NCBI GenBank assembly: GCA_001051155.2
Contig: JYIP02000007.1
Span: forward strand, 1,924,342-1,988,341
Length of the DNA stretch: 64,000 nucleotides
From: Chrysoporthe austroafricana
Lineage: Eukaryota > Ascomycota > Sordariomycetes > Diaporthales > Cryphonectriaceae
Reading direction: 5' to 3'
Made by a program: the position numbers and the translations under genes. A model generated the notes under the pieces. It saw nothing but the letters and a program-made list of their open reading frames with translations, had not been told where the DNA came from and did not search any database. Position 1 is the first letter of the stretch. The number at the start of each line of letters is the position of its first letter. Of the stretch, positions 12,048 to 25,695 are shown piece after piece.

Positions 12048-15000
12048 GGCGAGCTCGTCCTGTATCACCGATCGAGAGGCATCTGGGAAGTCTCGGTCTA
12101 GGGGGCGGGAGAGGGAGGGCCGGCGCAGGGCCGGACGGTGGGCGGCGTTCTGTGGTGAGCTCTCGGAGCCCTTGATCTCAGCGCGGCATCCCAGAAATGC
12201 GCCGGCCCGGACCGAGGTTGAGGGAGGCATGCCCTAACCCTCTCAATGACCCCAGCCCCCCCCCCCCAGGGGCAAAAAAAAACACAGGAAAGAAAAAAAA
12301 AGAGAGATCCAGGAAAAACCACCACCTTATTGCGCGTCTGATAAACATCCGGACCGCGTGGCTCCCTAAGCAGGATCTCGGCGGGCACGAGATATATTCA
12401 TCATGAGAGCCATTACAAAGCGTGATCGACGCCATCAACTGTGATATAACCTGAAGAGGCCCCTTGGGCGGCCAGGACGTTACGAAGCTGAATGCATCAG
12501 CGATATGAAGCATTTCATCGCGCTAATTACCACTGCTCAATTCTGGCTCACAGAATCTTGCCATCACATTGTCGATCGCCAGTTACCATCTTCCGTCCTC
12601 ATGAGTCATACGGCCTCCGAAGGCAGTGTCACAAGAAGGCCTGCAGCTCACTGTGTTCTGTGTACAGTGTCCCCGTACATGGACGAGGGACCAAGTCTCG
12701 CCGGGTCGGATCGCAGTCGTCCTCCATGATTTCTCAGGTCTGAGAGCAGCCACACCTCAGTCTCTTGCCTTCTGAAGGGTACCCAGGTAGTGATATTGTA
12801 CGGCCTGCTGCATCTGCACGGAGTGTATCACCGCGAGACCACTCTGGATACACGGCATGGACTGTTGTTACAACCTGCCGTATTTGTCGGATCACAATGT
12901 CGTACCCGACCAGAATGGACGCCTTTGAATCGGCTGCAGTACCCATACGAGCTGTACAATGTCAGCTCTCTCAGCCCAGCGGTGTGACAGCTTTGAAACA
13001 GGAAGGACGACTCTCGAGGATAGATTCCACGATGGGACTATCGGGCATCGGCATCGCCGTTGTGGTTAATCAAATATGTCCAGAACGCGACTGTGATTGA
13101 GAACGGATTCTTCGTTGGCGATGAACCTGATGTTTAGTGTTGGCAGCAGAAGGCATGGGGACTCGCCTCGAGACATACTTTCACCAGGTCTGAGGCCGGA
13201 GACTGCGTTCTGCTCATGTTGAGGTTCACAAAGGCAAGCTGTGTAACAGAGTGCTAGGTTGCGGCGGGGTGAATCATGCAAGTAGTATATATGCAGTGAG
13301 CAGCTGCAATTGTCACAAGCATCACGGGATGATAAGGTGTCTGTGCGTAGTTTTGACTTTATTCAAATGTAAATGTACTTTGATCTCATATTTTTCTTGT
13401 GAGAAGATGGACCCGTGACGTGTTTCAGCCTCGGTGCCGAACATCTTCCATTTCAAGGTAGGCACCTCATCTTCCCGGGGAGGTACTCAAGGAGTCATAT
13501 CTCAGACTTGTTGCAATCGAGATAAGTTGTTGTCGAACCAATATTTAATCACAGCAGTCAACAGGCGTCAGCATACAATCATGCTGGACCCCAGAGAGTT
13601 GCACAGGCAGATATCTCAGTACTTGTGACGCCCCCCCTGCCCCCCCCCAAAAGAACCCAGGGCTGGATCTGGTGATGCTGGTTCGCGTCCACGGCCTGCT
13701 TGATAGAGAACCAAGGCAACTGGAGGTGTGCAAGGGCCTTGTTACATGGCTCGCCCTCTGCACAGTATGTATCTCTCCGCATACGTGCGACAGCTCAAAC
13801 TAGACGTGCCCCCTTAGCTGAGGGATCCACGTAGTTTAAGAGGCCCAAAATTGCGGCCTTGATATGCTAGCAAGCTCTCTTTGTGGGCCCATTGGACGAA
13901 CGGCCTCTTCGTCTATGCATCTTAAGTTCTCGGGCACCGGAAAAGCAACTTCATAATGCATAGGACTATCAGGGCGCGTATGCACCCGCCTGTGGACATT
14001 GGTTATTTCCCATGCTCTCCTGATCACCTGTCACCTGCAATTTGATTTCTCAAGAGGTTCTCAGGCAATCTTCGCTGCCGTGCCGCCCTCGTATTATGCA
14101 TGTTTTTGCTGCCTACTTTTCTGCCTGCATGCGGAATATAGGAGTAGACGGTCCTCATGGTCGGTGTACCTTTACCTCGCCACCTGAACTTAGAATTACT
14201 TCACAGAACGATAGGGTCTCCGTTGACACAGTTATTCAAGGGGGCTGCTCTTGTCGACTGGGGGTTGAGACGAGCCGCATTGAAGTCGGTTGCCTATCAT
14301 GCCTATGCAGGCAAGGAGGCCAACCATTTGGTCACCATGCTATATAGCTTGGTTTCGTGTCTATTAAACAAAAAAAGGCCTGGCTGGTAAAATAGCACTA
14401 GCAAAGCAACTCTGACAGAGTGAAGAGCGGACAGTAATCACAACCCATCTCTGACACAATACTGTCACGATTCTTCGAACCGCTTGATAGCCTAGGCATT
14501 AAGAAGTCTCAGTGTGACCACATGCAGGTGTCATGTTCTCGCATGGGGCTCGTCACACCGACAAGTTGTTGCCTGGTTCTGTGTGTCAAGGATAGCGCGG
14601 ACGACCTTGTATTCTTCGACGTCTTTGAGCGCACTGTGTTTAAGATTATTTCACACTGAAGCCCGCTAGTCCCTTCCAATACAACGCTTGTAGGAAGATC
14701 AGTGGCTGCACTTGGGATCGACACCGTGACCTGCTCAAAGAGTTGCCTCGTAGCAGGCAACTCTTGCCTTGCAAGAAAAGAGACCACGGAATGGTGGCGT
14801 CTAGTGACCCTGGCTTTGTGCATCTGCTTTTTTGCTTCAAGATCCCATGGACAAGTGGCCCCATACAACACTTCGTTTGTTCGTGTGCCAACTAGGGTGA
14901 AATGTTCGCCTTATTCCACAGGGATTTCTGTGCCAACACGTAAGAGGACCCCACCTTGTAGTTTCAAACTAATTCACTGGAGAACATACTCTCCAATAGG

Positions 15001-15404
15001 GCACCATGAGCCGCCCCAGAGAACCTAGAGCCTCATCATCGGGCGTGAAGACTGAAAGAGATAATAATTCCAATCTAGTGACCCACATCCTTGTACACTC
15101 AGCTCGACAGATCATCCTCCAGCTGACTGATAAGAGCTCATTGCCTTGCTCTCAGTGGTCAAAGCCATCGTCAGGCAGGCAGTGCAAGCTGCCTCAGACG
15201 GGACCTTGCCTAGCTGAAAGGGCGTGATGGCTGAAAAATTTTGTCCCCACTAGCACAAGTTATAGACACGAGGGGGGGGGGAGTCGAGTACTTTGGGGCA
15301 AGGGGGCAAAGAGGTTTCCTCCAACCAGGACGCTGAGTATCTCGAGACTTCGACTCCGAGTATTCGAGGTACCGGCGACAAGCTCCCACCTGCATCCTAG
15401 GCAG

Positions 15405-15445
15405 GCACACACACGCACACACATACACACACACGCGCGCGCGCT
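15405..15445. repeat. CA/CG dinucleotide microsatellite
   Basis: Alternating purine-pyrimidine run made of (CA)n interrupted by CG and TA steps, ending in (CG)n. Such a tract can adopt Z-DNA; no gene relation is visible. Confidence 0.9.
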
Positions 15446-16818
15446 GACTGACTCACAAGCCGCCTTCGAATAGCCCCGACGAGTCATTCTGTCGCCTCGC
15501 CGTACTAAGATAGCGCAGTCGGCAGCTCCATGAGAGCGGTGAAACCCACGAACATGATTCAGAAGATTTCAAGCTCGTGGGACTGTCCATCTTGACATCA
15601 TTGCAGAGATCGCCTCGCGTTGTCTCTATCATGACACCCTGATGACTTTCGATATTTGATGCCTTGTATAGGATCGATGCTCTGTATAGGACGGCGTCTG
15701 AAAGTCACCGGAGGCCTCAGCTTGCATCTTGATAATCTAGAGACTCGAGGGTGTAAGTGACAATGAAAGGGCAAGACCGAGAGCGAAGGGGAGGATCGTA
15801 GGACCTTCTTATGCCAGTAAATACCTGCCGATCTGGTATAGACGTTGGGGCGATGGCAAAAGCGTTCGGCCGTGTGATTCGAGAAGAGCGATTCATAGTA
15901 CAGTAAAGATGGGCGCAGACTCCAAAGTCTGAAGATGCTCAGCCACTATAAGTACGAAGCTCCTAATGAAGGAGGCGACATCAGACTTTAATAATTCGTC
16001 GTTATACCAAGCTGGTGGCGAAACCCGGGTCGGTGAGCCCGTGATTCGCTGATTGGTGGGAAGGGCCGAACGTAACCCTGACCTAAGCAATACCAACGTT
16101 GACTCAATTAAACCTTTCCTTCACTGTTTACTAGTACGACATCACGAAGAACGAATACACAAGCATAGTATTGTTGGAAACTATGTGTTGAATCAACATC
16201 GCCTAACTCCACATTGGTAGAGCTGAAACCCTCTCTCCAAAAGAGTCTACGACGAAGGCCCCTAGCTAATCAAATCAGCGAAATCACAGGCCGAAGCCCC
16301 CATTCGCGTCAACTCGACACTCTGGCGATGGACCGCTAGTTGTCGTGCTTGTGTGTCAATGGTATATCATCGACAAGACAGAAGACGGAAGGGGCCGCAC
16401 GAGATTCTAAATCCGGAATGCTTCACCTGCATGGATCCTCCATGAACCCTCTGCTGCGAGATCGTATTCGTAAGTGATGTTAGTAGTGTTAGGTAGCTTG
16501 GGTTGCATGGCACTACACATCGGAACGCATATGCGCCCTCTAAGTTGTATGGTGGGAGCAGGCTACTGTACCCGTAGATGTGATATGTCGTGTGGTGCAA
16601 CCTTGGACCGGTGAATCCAAGCGAACGTATTGGGTCGGTCTAACGGAGCTCATGTAAGTCAGTTCAGGCTCCGAATATGCAGGATTAATTGCAATCGCTG
16701 CTTAATGGTAGTAGTGTCCAGTATGTGCTCATCGGCTTTAATGGCGAGCTTCATTCTTTGGACGGGCAATGAGCTAAAGTTCGCTGCGGTAAATACGCTA
16801 TGTTATAGATACTCTTTG

Positions 16819-16848
16819 AAAAAAAAAAAAAAGAAAGAAAGAAAGAAA
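16819..16848. repeat. Poly-A followed by GAAA repeat
   Basis: About 14 A residues followed by several GAAA units. It resembles the 3' tail of a retroposed element, but no element body was recognised upstream. Confidence 0.8.
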
Positions 16849-19000
16849 TAGTCTGTGCCCACTGGGTCTACTAATGGTACGCTGAAAGCTTCTCAGCTCG
16901 AAACGGCTTACATGCAGCCTCTCTGCTGGTAGACCGGGATGTCACAGTAGTTTCGTATTATGTTGCACCGAGGCGACGTCGTGTATGATAACAGTATTAA
17001 CGCTCTGCTGGCTTCAAGCACTTTTGATGCCCATCATCCTGTGTCAATATCGTCCTGAGGGGAAAAGAAGCTACCACAGCATTCGCTATTGTGCTTTCGC
17101 CAATCATTGATCTGAGTATTGCCCAACCACCCAATGTTGATCTCTGACCACCCTTCCCTTATCCTCTACTGTGAAGGTTGCGTGATGAGTTGGTAATGCA
17201 TCGTTAGGCAGAACGCCTTGTCCACTCTTTGCCTGATACGTTGCCTCCTCAATTGTGGCTACACCAACTATTTCGTCATCTCTGCCTGAGATGATCCCAG
17301 GCGATGAACAATTGGCGGTGGTGTGATGCTGTACGTTGGAGTTGATTGACTTCGCATGATGTACCTGACCAAATTCGGTTCGGTTTCTCTTTGATAACAA
17401 TGGCGCGACTTAGACAAGACTAAATGACGGGATGTAACTAATGGTTCGCGACTTCCGCTTGTGGATGGCAGCCAATACATACATCTAGGCAAAGACTTAG
17501 GGGACGGGGCTGGAAATATGACCAAAACAAGACGATCCAAATGCAAAGTCGGTTTCGGTCTGATTCTCTACAAGTCAAAGGCGTCACCCGATTCATACCT
17601 CTGCAAAGTTAGACACCCCGAGGTGTGCCTCTGTATTGAACAGGGCTTTCATAAGTTCTGTACTAGATACGCGGTACCATGAGGCAAAAAGGCACACCTT
17701 GTGAGGCGGACGATGATGTGTTGTGGTGAGATCATCAACGCCCAACGATACTCACAGGTCAGTCATCTGATGACTCTCCTGCCGTGACGAAGGTCAACCC
17801 ATGGCTGCACATGCCCTGGTACATGTAACAATGTCAGAGGATAGCCTGTAACCGACACGCACGATATATTGAGGAATCGGTTCTAGCGAATCATCTTATA
17901 CAAAAGAGCTTCTTTCTGAGCCCCGTTATCCTGCCTGGGCCTTCTTCATGGGGCACCGTCGACACCGGGTCTCGCTTAGCCGCAGGTTGGGTTAGGAATA
18001 TATTTCGTCTTGAAGTTGTCTCGCTTTTGCACCTCTCGTTCATGACTCATTGCTTAGCCCACTCCATGACGCCCAACCGTATGAGACGGGTCACGTACCA
18101 GCTGTTAAATTGACCGCTTGCGATGTTACAGAATATGTTGCAAATTCTGTAACGCTGAGGCACCCTGTAGGCTCTGGACTGACAAGCACTTGAGAATTGG
18201 CACCCAAAGTGATTCAAGATGCAGTACAGGCAGCAAGGCAGCGAGCGAGGTAGGAAAGGATGGTTATTCTCTACCAGGGGGCTGAATCGTCAACTATGTG
18301 TCGCTGTGCAGTTTTGAAGCACCGTGCATGTTAATTGATTAGGGCTGAGCTTGAGAGCTGCTGGTGCTTGAGAAAGCCTAAGAGGCAGACTCGAATCCTG
18401 ACTATCGAGGGTGCTAAGGTCGGGGAACTCCTCGTGGTTACACTATCATTACAAGGAAGAATTGCGAAGGGCTTCCAGAGGAGGAGCATAGTCGACAGCA
18501 GCAGCGATAACCGCTATAGCCGCCACGCGCGGTGAGAATCAACTCAACTGAATCTTAAGACCGCTCTGGACCACAGAATTGTGATGATGTGGATAGATGT
18601 TAGGCTGGAATGCGTTCACATTGCATGATTAGAGCCCGCATCAGAGCCCAGAGCCGGACATTGGGACGCTGATTGGGCCACATAAAAGGGCAAGAAAAAA
18701 AAAAAAAAAAGAAAACCACAAAAAAGGCTTATGGTTTATGTCTCGCCGCCAAAATAGGGACAGCTGTTAACCGCGACTTAGGAGTTTTGCGCGGCCAAGG
18801 TTAATTCTGGGTCGGTCTCCGGCCTGCTGGTATACACCCCTAGCGGACAGGGACCACTGGGCCTTGTACCCCGAGCGAATGTAGGGCTGTACTGCTGTCC
18901 GCCTGTCGATTGGCGTACGGGGGTGTCCCCTTGCTTGGGTCCCCTGCCACCCGTCCCTACTTCTTGTCTGCAATAGTCCTGCGGAAGGCGACTGCTTGAG

Positions 19001-22000
19001 TTTGCATCCGAAGCTTCTGTGTTAGTGACAGGTCTACGTGGTCAGCACAGTCTTCGACCGCCCTGGTTGTCTCGAATGCGTGTTCTCGCGCATGGCCAGC
19101 CGATGCAGAGTCCCCAACTCGAGCGAAGCGAGCCCTTTCAGCTTCGACGAGGACAGGCTAAGCGGCCACGTCGCGTTCCCAACATGCACTCCTCTGCTCA
19201 CTGATAATGGATGGCTGGCAAGTACTCGAAGAGCACCTGGGGGATCCAAGCTGAGGAGACCTACTTAGAGGAACCGGTGGGGTCGCGGTTGGCTACTTCT
19301 TGTGCTGAGGTGGCCCGTCAGAGATGGGCAAGAAACATTGCAATGATCAAAGGCAACTTGACCTCTCAGAATTGCCTCACCACTTCTTTATGCATACGAG
19401 ATCTGACGGTGTGCCCTGATCCAAGAGAATCCCGCTATGCGTCATTGAGCTCTGAACGAGACTGTTTGACTCACCGGCTGGGCGTGCAATGGCAGTAGAC
19501 CCTGCTCGCAGACAAGAGGACACCTTTCCTTGGAGGCTCAAGTCAACTACATCCGGAACTTTGACAGCTCTTCTGTGGCATTCCGCGGCGATATCACACC
19601 CCTTCCCAGCATCTCTCCCGCAATGGGCAAGCCTTGGGCATCCCGCTCAGTCTATTTTTTATCCCAAACTGTGCTTCGCCCATCAAGAAGGGCTTCGACA
19701 GTTCGAAGCTCGCCTCGTTCAGCTTCGCCCAAAGCCCCTTCGTTGTACAAAGGACCAAACGGGGCCAATTACGGCTTTGAGGAAGGCTGGTGGTCCTGCC
19801 GAGAGTCAGGGTTCTCAGCGTGAGGCGATCAAGCCCACCGCCCAGGATCGACCTTGCCTTCAGCTTGGTGACAGGGTCTGTGGCAGTATCAGTGCAGGTT
19901 CTTTCCTCCTGAAGCTATGACAACTCAGCCGTGGCATCGTGTCCCTGGTTCGCAGCCCAGCCCACCTCGGCGACTCCACTAGGTAGACACCACCACGCGG
20001 GGTCTGCCTAGAACGGCGCCCAACTGCACGGCTGCAAACACACGATCGTGAGGCAGAGATTGGCCGCCTCTCTGACAGACGGCACTACCCTAGGGCGTAC
20101 GGGCGTACTGGGGCCCGAGCGCCCTTCGGTCAGAGCCCAAAGGATGCTCACCGCTGACGACGTGCACTCACGATATGGTCAGGCAGGAGCCGGCAGCGCC
20201 ACGCTCTGTAGGGCAACGTCACCAGCGCGATCTCATGCCCGATGAGGCTGTACAAGGGCGAACAAAATATCACGAGCTGAGGTGATATGGCTCTTCCTGG
20301 ACTAGCCTCGTGTCTGCCTCAAGGCAGAACTGGAGAAAGCTGCACGATGTTACAGGAACTTCCTTGGTGCGTGCTTGATGTACAGAGGGCAATTAGCCCC
20401 GATCTACCATGTATGAACAGAGCTCGGGCAGCACGGACGTGGAAAACCCTAATCATCTAGCTTCTCCACCTTGACGCTCGACGGTGGCACTCGCGTACAA
20501 TTTCCGGAGGAGGGATAAGCCCAGGCAACCACGACATGGTCAGAGAAGGGACTGAGTGTTGTTGCACACGAGAGTCAGAACGTTGTTAGAGGTCAGCGCT
20601 TCGAGCCAGGAGCAAACCTATTATCGTTGGTTAGTTAGCATTGGGACTTTTCTTTTCGCCTCTGCCAGGGTCAGCTTACCTTGCCACGACGAGGCACGCC
20701 CTGGCGCGCCCCCAGCACCGATGTGGTTTTCGAAGACAGCAATAAAAAAAAAGAGGAGGAAAAAAGAAAAAAGGAAAAAGTCCCGTCAGCCATCCCTCCC
20801 CCCCGCAAGAGAGAAACCTGTGTCCTCATGGACTTTAGTAAGCTGCCAGAGATGGTCCTATGGCTGATGACCTTGAAAAAGTCACAGCGTCTAGGCTTCC
20901 ATCGTCGCGGATCGATCGGCCATGATATCCTTCCTTTGCGCCTCCCTCCTTCCCTCCTCTCCCTGTGTGTCACCCTTCTCCGGCGCGCCCGAGGTCACGT
21001 CCAGGGCGCTGTCACCGAACTTTGGGCCATCGCGCGCCGGCGACTTCTTCCAACTCTCCGTTTGGGGGGGCCGGCGCGGCTCGCTGCTCGAGACGTCGTT
21101 CGCGGAATTCTGCCACGAAGTTGTTGCGTCGGATCAGGTAAATGGCGCAACCTGTTCGCCCCACAGCTTCGCGAAGCGTCTGGGAATCGCCGCCTTGAAA
21201 TATCGTGGCCAGATGCTGAAGTGTCGTCAGCTGGTTTGAATCGCCACTGCACCACGTGGTATGCGGCGAAAAGCCATGCTGCAGGCTTACCGCAGCCCGG
21301 CCGCATACAGCAGTTCCAGCCGAAGCCACTGAGTGCCGCGCCAACTCGTCTCGCGTGGTCGCGGTTTTCATATCGCCGCCGGCCTCATCATCTCATGAGG
21401 GTTGAGGTCGAGAGACCCTGTTTTATGAACAGAGGTCTTCGGCGAACTGGCGGCTCCCCAGCGCACCGAAGCGCGGGCTCTGATAGGTTTCAGCTCGCGG
21501 CATGCAGGTCGACTTCTCGGGACCTGCATGGAACATCCACCCAATTGTGTCACCTAGTCTCGGTCTGCTGAACCCTTCGAACGGACTGATTCGCGAGGGA
21601 CGGTGCTCTCATCGTCTGCTCAAGACTTGCAGTCTACCTGCAGAGAAGACAGCCCTGACTGATCACTATCAGGCCTCGCGGTAGCAACGCAAGGGCCGCT
21701 CGACGGGGATCTCACATGCACCTGGTCGCGCACCCAGGCGCAAGTGGCTCCCGTGCTCTACGGATATCGCACCCAGATCAACTATCGGGCCTCGCAGGGG
21801 ACCGCGTCGCAGGGCTTCTGGCAGGGCTTCTACGTTAAGGGTGCGACGGAAGTGATGTTGACCACATCAGCTCAATGGCGCCCCGTGGGAACTAGGCCGA
21901 CTCCTTATACTGTGGTCCTGCTCAGGGCGAATAGCAGCCATGCTGCAGGAGCGATGTGCCCCTGGGTGCCGGGTAGTAGATCCATCGGGGCCTGAGATGG

Positions 22001-23442
22001 CCAGTAGGCCTGGCGAGATGAGAAATGTAATAGGAGCAGACCTCGTGTAGCGACCTGGATTCACTACCTGGAGCGACCGAGCACCCGGCGGGCAAGAATT
22101 CCTGCCCTGGCCGGCTCCCTGCTCCAACGCTCTGGACAGACCCTTGCCCACTGACGTGTCCACCACGCTGGAGTCATAAGCTCGCAGTTGATCTATGAGG
22201 AGCATATTCTTCTTCTATTTCCCTTCGCCCACTTTTCAAAACATCTACACACCGCAACTCATAGTTCTCTATGAAGACTTCCAGCCTCCAGAGGCCGTCC
22301 GTCCGACCGACCTTATGTGCTATGCAGAGAGCTGGTACGGTGCAGGTGTCTGGATTACCTCAATGGACAGGCTGGACAGGCCCGCCGGCTCTCGGATCCC
22401 CCCCGCGCTGCACGCCTGATCTAGGCACGCCAGCGTCTTCATAAAGGCGGCGGCACACCCCTCGACCCAATTCCTACCGGGTCTCGCGAACTCTGCCCCA
22501 TCCCGCCCCTTCTCCCCATCACGTCGCCCCCCTCGCCGCCGTCTCCCCTCCCGAGCGGGCTGCGTGCGCTTGTCGTGGAGGTCGAGCAGCTCTCGCGGCC
22601 TTGTGGCCTCGATCCATGGGCACGCCTACGATCCGTCTCGCTGATGGCCTACGATCGTTACAGGGTCGCAGAGGCCAGAGGCAGTAAGGGCTGAGATTGG
22701 ACCAGTGACGCCCTGGCCAGACCCCACAGCAGAGCCGCAAGGCGAACCACTGCGAACCAACGGTACGTACTTAAGGCAACAAAAGTTGGGGTGGAGACCC
22801 CTTCCCCCCTGAGACGAAAGCAACAGATTAACCAGCTTTCTCTTCCGTTCTCTGCTTAACTATTCTGTCAATAATTCATGGGCAAGCCAGCCTCTTATTA
22901 GCAGCTTGTTTTTAGACCCCTACCTAGTAAGTACTAGGGTAATAATGTACACACGTCTGGAGCAAGCTTAAGTACATGTACCTTGACTCCCACTGTGCCC
23001 ATTTATGTAACCCATGATCAATCCTTACTTGATGGAAGAGGCTCAAGGCTGGGTCGCGGCCAAACTCGATCTTATATAAATCTATATAGCTACTTCAATT
23101 TCTAGAGGCTTGCTGTTCTTAAAGATTCATCACGATCACCAGCGTTCCGGGTTACCGGCTCCCTCACTGACAGCGCCCGCCCCATGGTAACTGCTCGTGG
23201 TACGCGACCCGCCCTCGTTTAGCCGTACCCCGCTTATACATGGGCTGCTGCCATTGTTACTTGCTGTACCCAATACGTTTTTCTCCGCCATAGCTCGTCG
23301 CGGAACAAGTCTATCTTGACCTTCCCTCACCTTGGCTTCTTCTTGACGACGGCGAGGCCAGACTGCCGCACTCCCTCACAACGTTCTTGCCTACTGCACC
23401 GTAACAGTCTAGCAAGCGCGGTTTGGCTTGGGGGCCAGAAGG
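19001..23442. other. Gene-poor block with possible decayed plus-strand coding pieces
   Basis: Several disconnected plus-strand frames have codons mostly ending in G or C, unlike their surroundings: 19040-19190, 19530-19820, 20922-21132 (ending at a plausible GTAAAT donor) and 21690-21860. None matches a family I know, and they cannot be joined into one open reading with consistent splice sites. They may be relics of one or more genes, or an unrecognised multi-exon gene. Confidence 0.3.
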
Positions 23443-25695
23443 ATGGCACACATAGTCACGAGCTTCAACCAGGCTTTGAGGAGACAGGCTCGGGGGTGCG
23501 TAAATGGGTGCCCAATGCTGCGCGTGAGCTGAAAAGTGCACTTTGAGCTGACACCCATCCCCAAATGCAGCGAGGTGACCCCAGCAGGCTCCTCCAGGGA
23601 GCGAGCCCAGCCCGACGCCGCCGACGAGGCGGGGAGCGCACAACCGCAGCAGCGGCCGGTCGCCCGCCGGAGCGCCGAGCACATTGGGGCCAGTGACGAG
23701 CCTTCCCCGAAGCGCCTAAAGTCGCCCTCCAATTCCGTCAACGCCGGCGACGATCCGGGCCTCTCGACGGCGGCGCAGGTAGACGACAGCACATCCGAGT
23801 TCACGAGACCCCCTCCGAGATCCAAGGGCAGGCTATGGACCGAGGGCGACCCCACCCTGCCACGGTCGGCCACTGCCGCGGCGCCCGCCGCTGCCGCCTC
23901 ACATCCCTCGCCCCAGCAGCGGCCACAGCGAGGCTCAACAAGGAGACATCATGGGGCTAGGGCAGGCGGCACTGCTGACGAGAAGGAGGACCCGTCCGTG
24001 TCGCAGATGATCTCTCAGCCGGAGACACGGCCGATATCTCAGGAGCAGCTCGTCGCGGAGGTGAAGGGCATCTACGCGGGCCTTGTGATGGTCGAATCCA
24101 AGTGTATCGAGGTCGACAGCGCCCAGAGCGCCCAGAGCGATGGTGCCGCGAGGCTGAACAACGAGCAGTGGCAGGCCTTGATCGCCCTACACCGGACGCT
24201 CCTCCACGAGCACCACGACTTCTTCCTGGCATCGCAGCACCCTTCCGCCTCCACTGCGCTCCAGAGGCTTGCGCACAAGTACGCCATGCCGGCGAGGATG
24301 TGGAGGCACGGGATTCACTCATTCCTCGAGCTGCTCCGGCACCGCCTGCCTGCGTCGTTGGAGCATATGCTCACCTTCATCTACCTGGCCTATTCGATGA
24401 TGGCCCTGCTATTCGAGACGGTTCCGGCCTTTGAGGATACCTGGATCGAGTGTCTGGGAGACCTTGGTAGATACCGCATGGCTATTGAAGATGAGGATAT
24501 TCGCGACAGGGAGATCTGGACTGGTGTTAGCAAGCACTGGTACTCGATGGCGAGTGATAAAGCTCCTACGACCGGCCGCTTGCACCATCATCTTGCGATC
24601 TTGGCCAGGCCGAATGCGATCAGCCAGCTCTTCTACTATACGAAAAGTTTGTGTGTTGCGATCCCTTTCAAATCGGCTCGAGACAGCATTCTTACACTCT
24701 TCGAACCGATTCTGAATGGCAATAAGAACCGCCTTCAGTCTATTGACTTCGACTTCGTTAAAACTCACGGTATTCTTTTTATCGTGAGCAATACAAACGA
24801 CAAGGAGAAATCACTTCCTCAGCCTGTGGATGAGATGATGCAGGAGTATAGCAAAAGCAAGACCGACTTCATTTCCCAGCTTGACAATTACATCGCGCGC
24901 ACTACTAGGGGCTGGATAGAGCCCGGAGGTCTTGTTGCAATTGCTAACAACAATGCAATCTTGGAATACGGAAAGACGGACAGCAATGCCCAAGGTAGCG
25001 AGAATGTTATCATGGCTGTTATCAGCCCCAAGACCGAAAGCGATGTTCACATGGAGGGTTCGGAAGATAACCTCAAACCCGTCCCGTCAAAACTGTTTGG
25101 TGTAATTTTGGATTTCGTTAGGGATTGCGATTCCATAATCTTCAAACGTTACGGCGACAACAATGTCCTGACCTACTTGCACGTTCGGCTTGCCTTTATG
25201 CTCCACATGGCTCCTATTGAGCCTGCAATGAAGCATCTCGAGCATAGCTTTTCATGGACACAAATCTCTCTCTTCTTGAATTCCCTCACTATCGGCTTGG
25301 AAGACTTCGACCGCATCGAAGCAGAAGATTTCCCTCAACCCACTAAAAGGCCCCTTCCTGAAGACTGGAACCTGCGAGGCCTTCTCTGGACACAAGAGCT
25401 GTACCCATCCGACTGGTTCGGCGGAGACAAGGTCGACGAAGATGAAAAGGCGTTCGAGTTGCCATCGATGATGGAGTACCGACGCGAGCGCGTCCTGTGG
25501 CTCGGCCACAGGCTGGCATCCTTCAAGAAATGGATAATCTATGACGGACAGGCCAAGCGGTTTCAGGCCACCCCTGAATTCCACCAGGAAGCAGATGCCT
25601 CTGACGACGCCACTCTGGCTGAGAGGATGAGTGCGATCTCCAGGACATCTACGGTTGACAGCACCGCCACAATGGTTGATGAGCCGGCTGACTAG
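23443..25695 (+). CDS. Est1-type DNA/RNA-binding domain protein, two exons
   Basis: Protein of 725 aa related to the EST1/EBS1/SMG5-7 family, whose members bind RNA or DNA and act in telomere maintenance or nonsense-mediated decay. Residues 1-170 are disordered, rich in Ser, Pro, Arg and Ala. The conserved helical part begins near ISQEQLVAEVKGIYAGL and contains MWRHGIHSFLELLRHRLP at about 261, FEDTWIECLGDLGRYRMA and GRLHHHLAILARPNAISQLF, the hallmark sequence of the fungal Est1-type domain. The C-terminal third is less conserved; it has no obvious PIN nuclease motif. The long frame opens without an ATG; a 75-bp intron 23496-23570 (GTGCGT...CTGAC...ATGCAG) links it to a first exon, 23443-23495, starting MAHIVTSFNQ. 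The second exon is 23571-25695. The domain call is firm; the first exon is an inference. Confidence 0.8.

Larger units (their letters stand above)
12048..19000. other. Gene-poor block, first part
   Basis: About 7 kb without a supportable gene. Open frames are short, lie on both strands and lack motifs. Present are a C run (12256-12267) next to A runs, a CA/CG microsatellite (15405-15445), poly-A/GAAA tracts (16819-16848) and a poly-A tract (18695-18710). A short F-box-like reading frame at 15571-15655 and an open frame at 14702-15028 are the only hints of former coding content. Confidence 0.5.

Noticed and set aside
11542..12237. Plus-strand frame of 231 codons.
   Set aside because: Antisense shadow of the mitochondrial thioesterase gene, whose splice and domain evidence is strong.
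15500..15560. AGCGCAGTCGG stretch resembling a tRNA D arm.
   Set aside because: No T arm or acceptor stem follows within tRNA distance.
18355..18410. Sequence with CTCGAATCC resembling a tRNA T arm.
   Set aside because: No matching acceptor or D arm; the T loop lacks the TTC start.
20681..21571. Plus-strand frame of 296 codons.
   Set aside because: Begins in a poly-Lys stretch encoded by an A-rich tract and has no motif; a different frame over 20922-21132 looks more coding.
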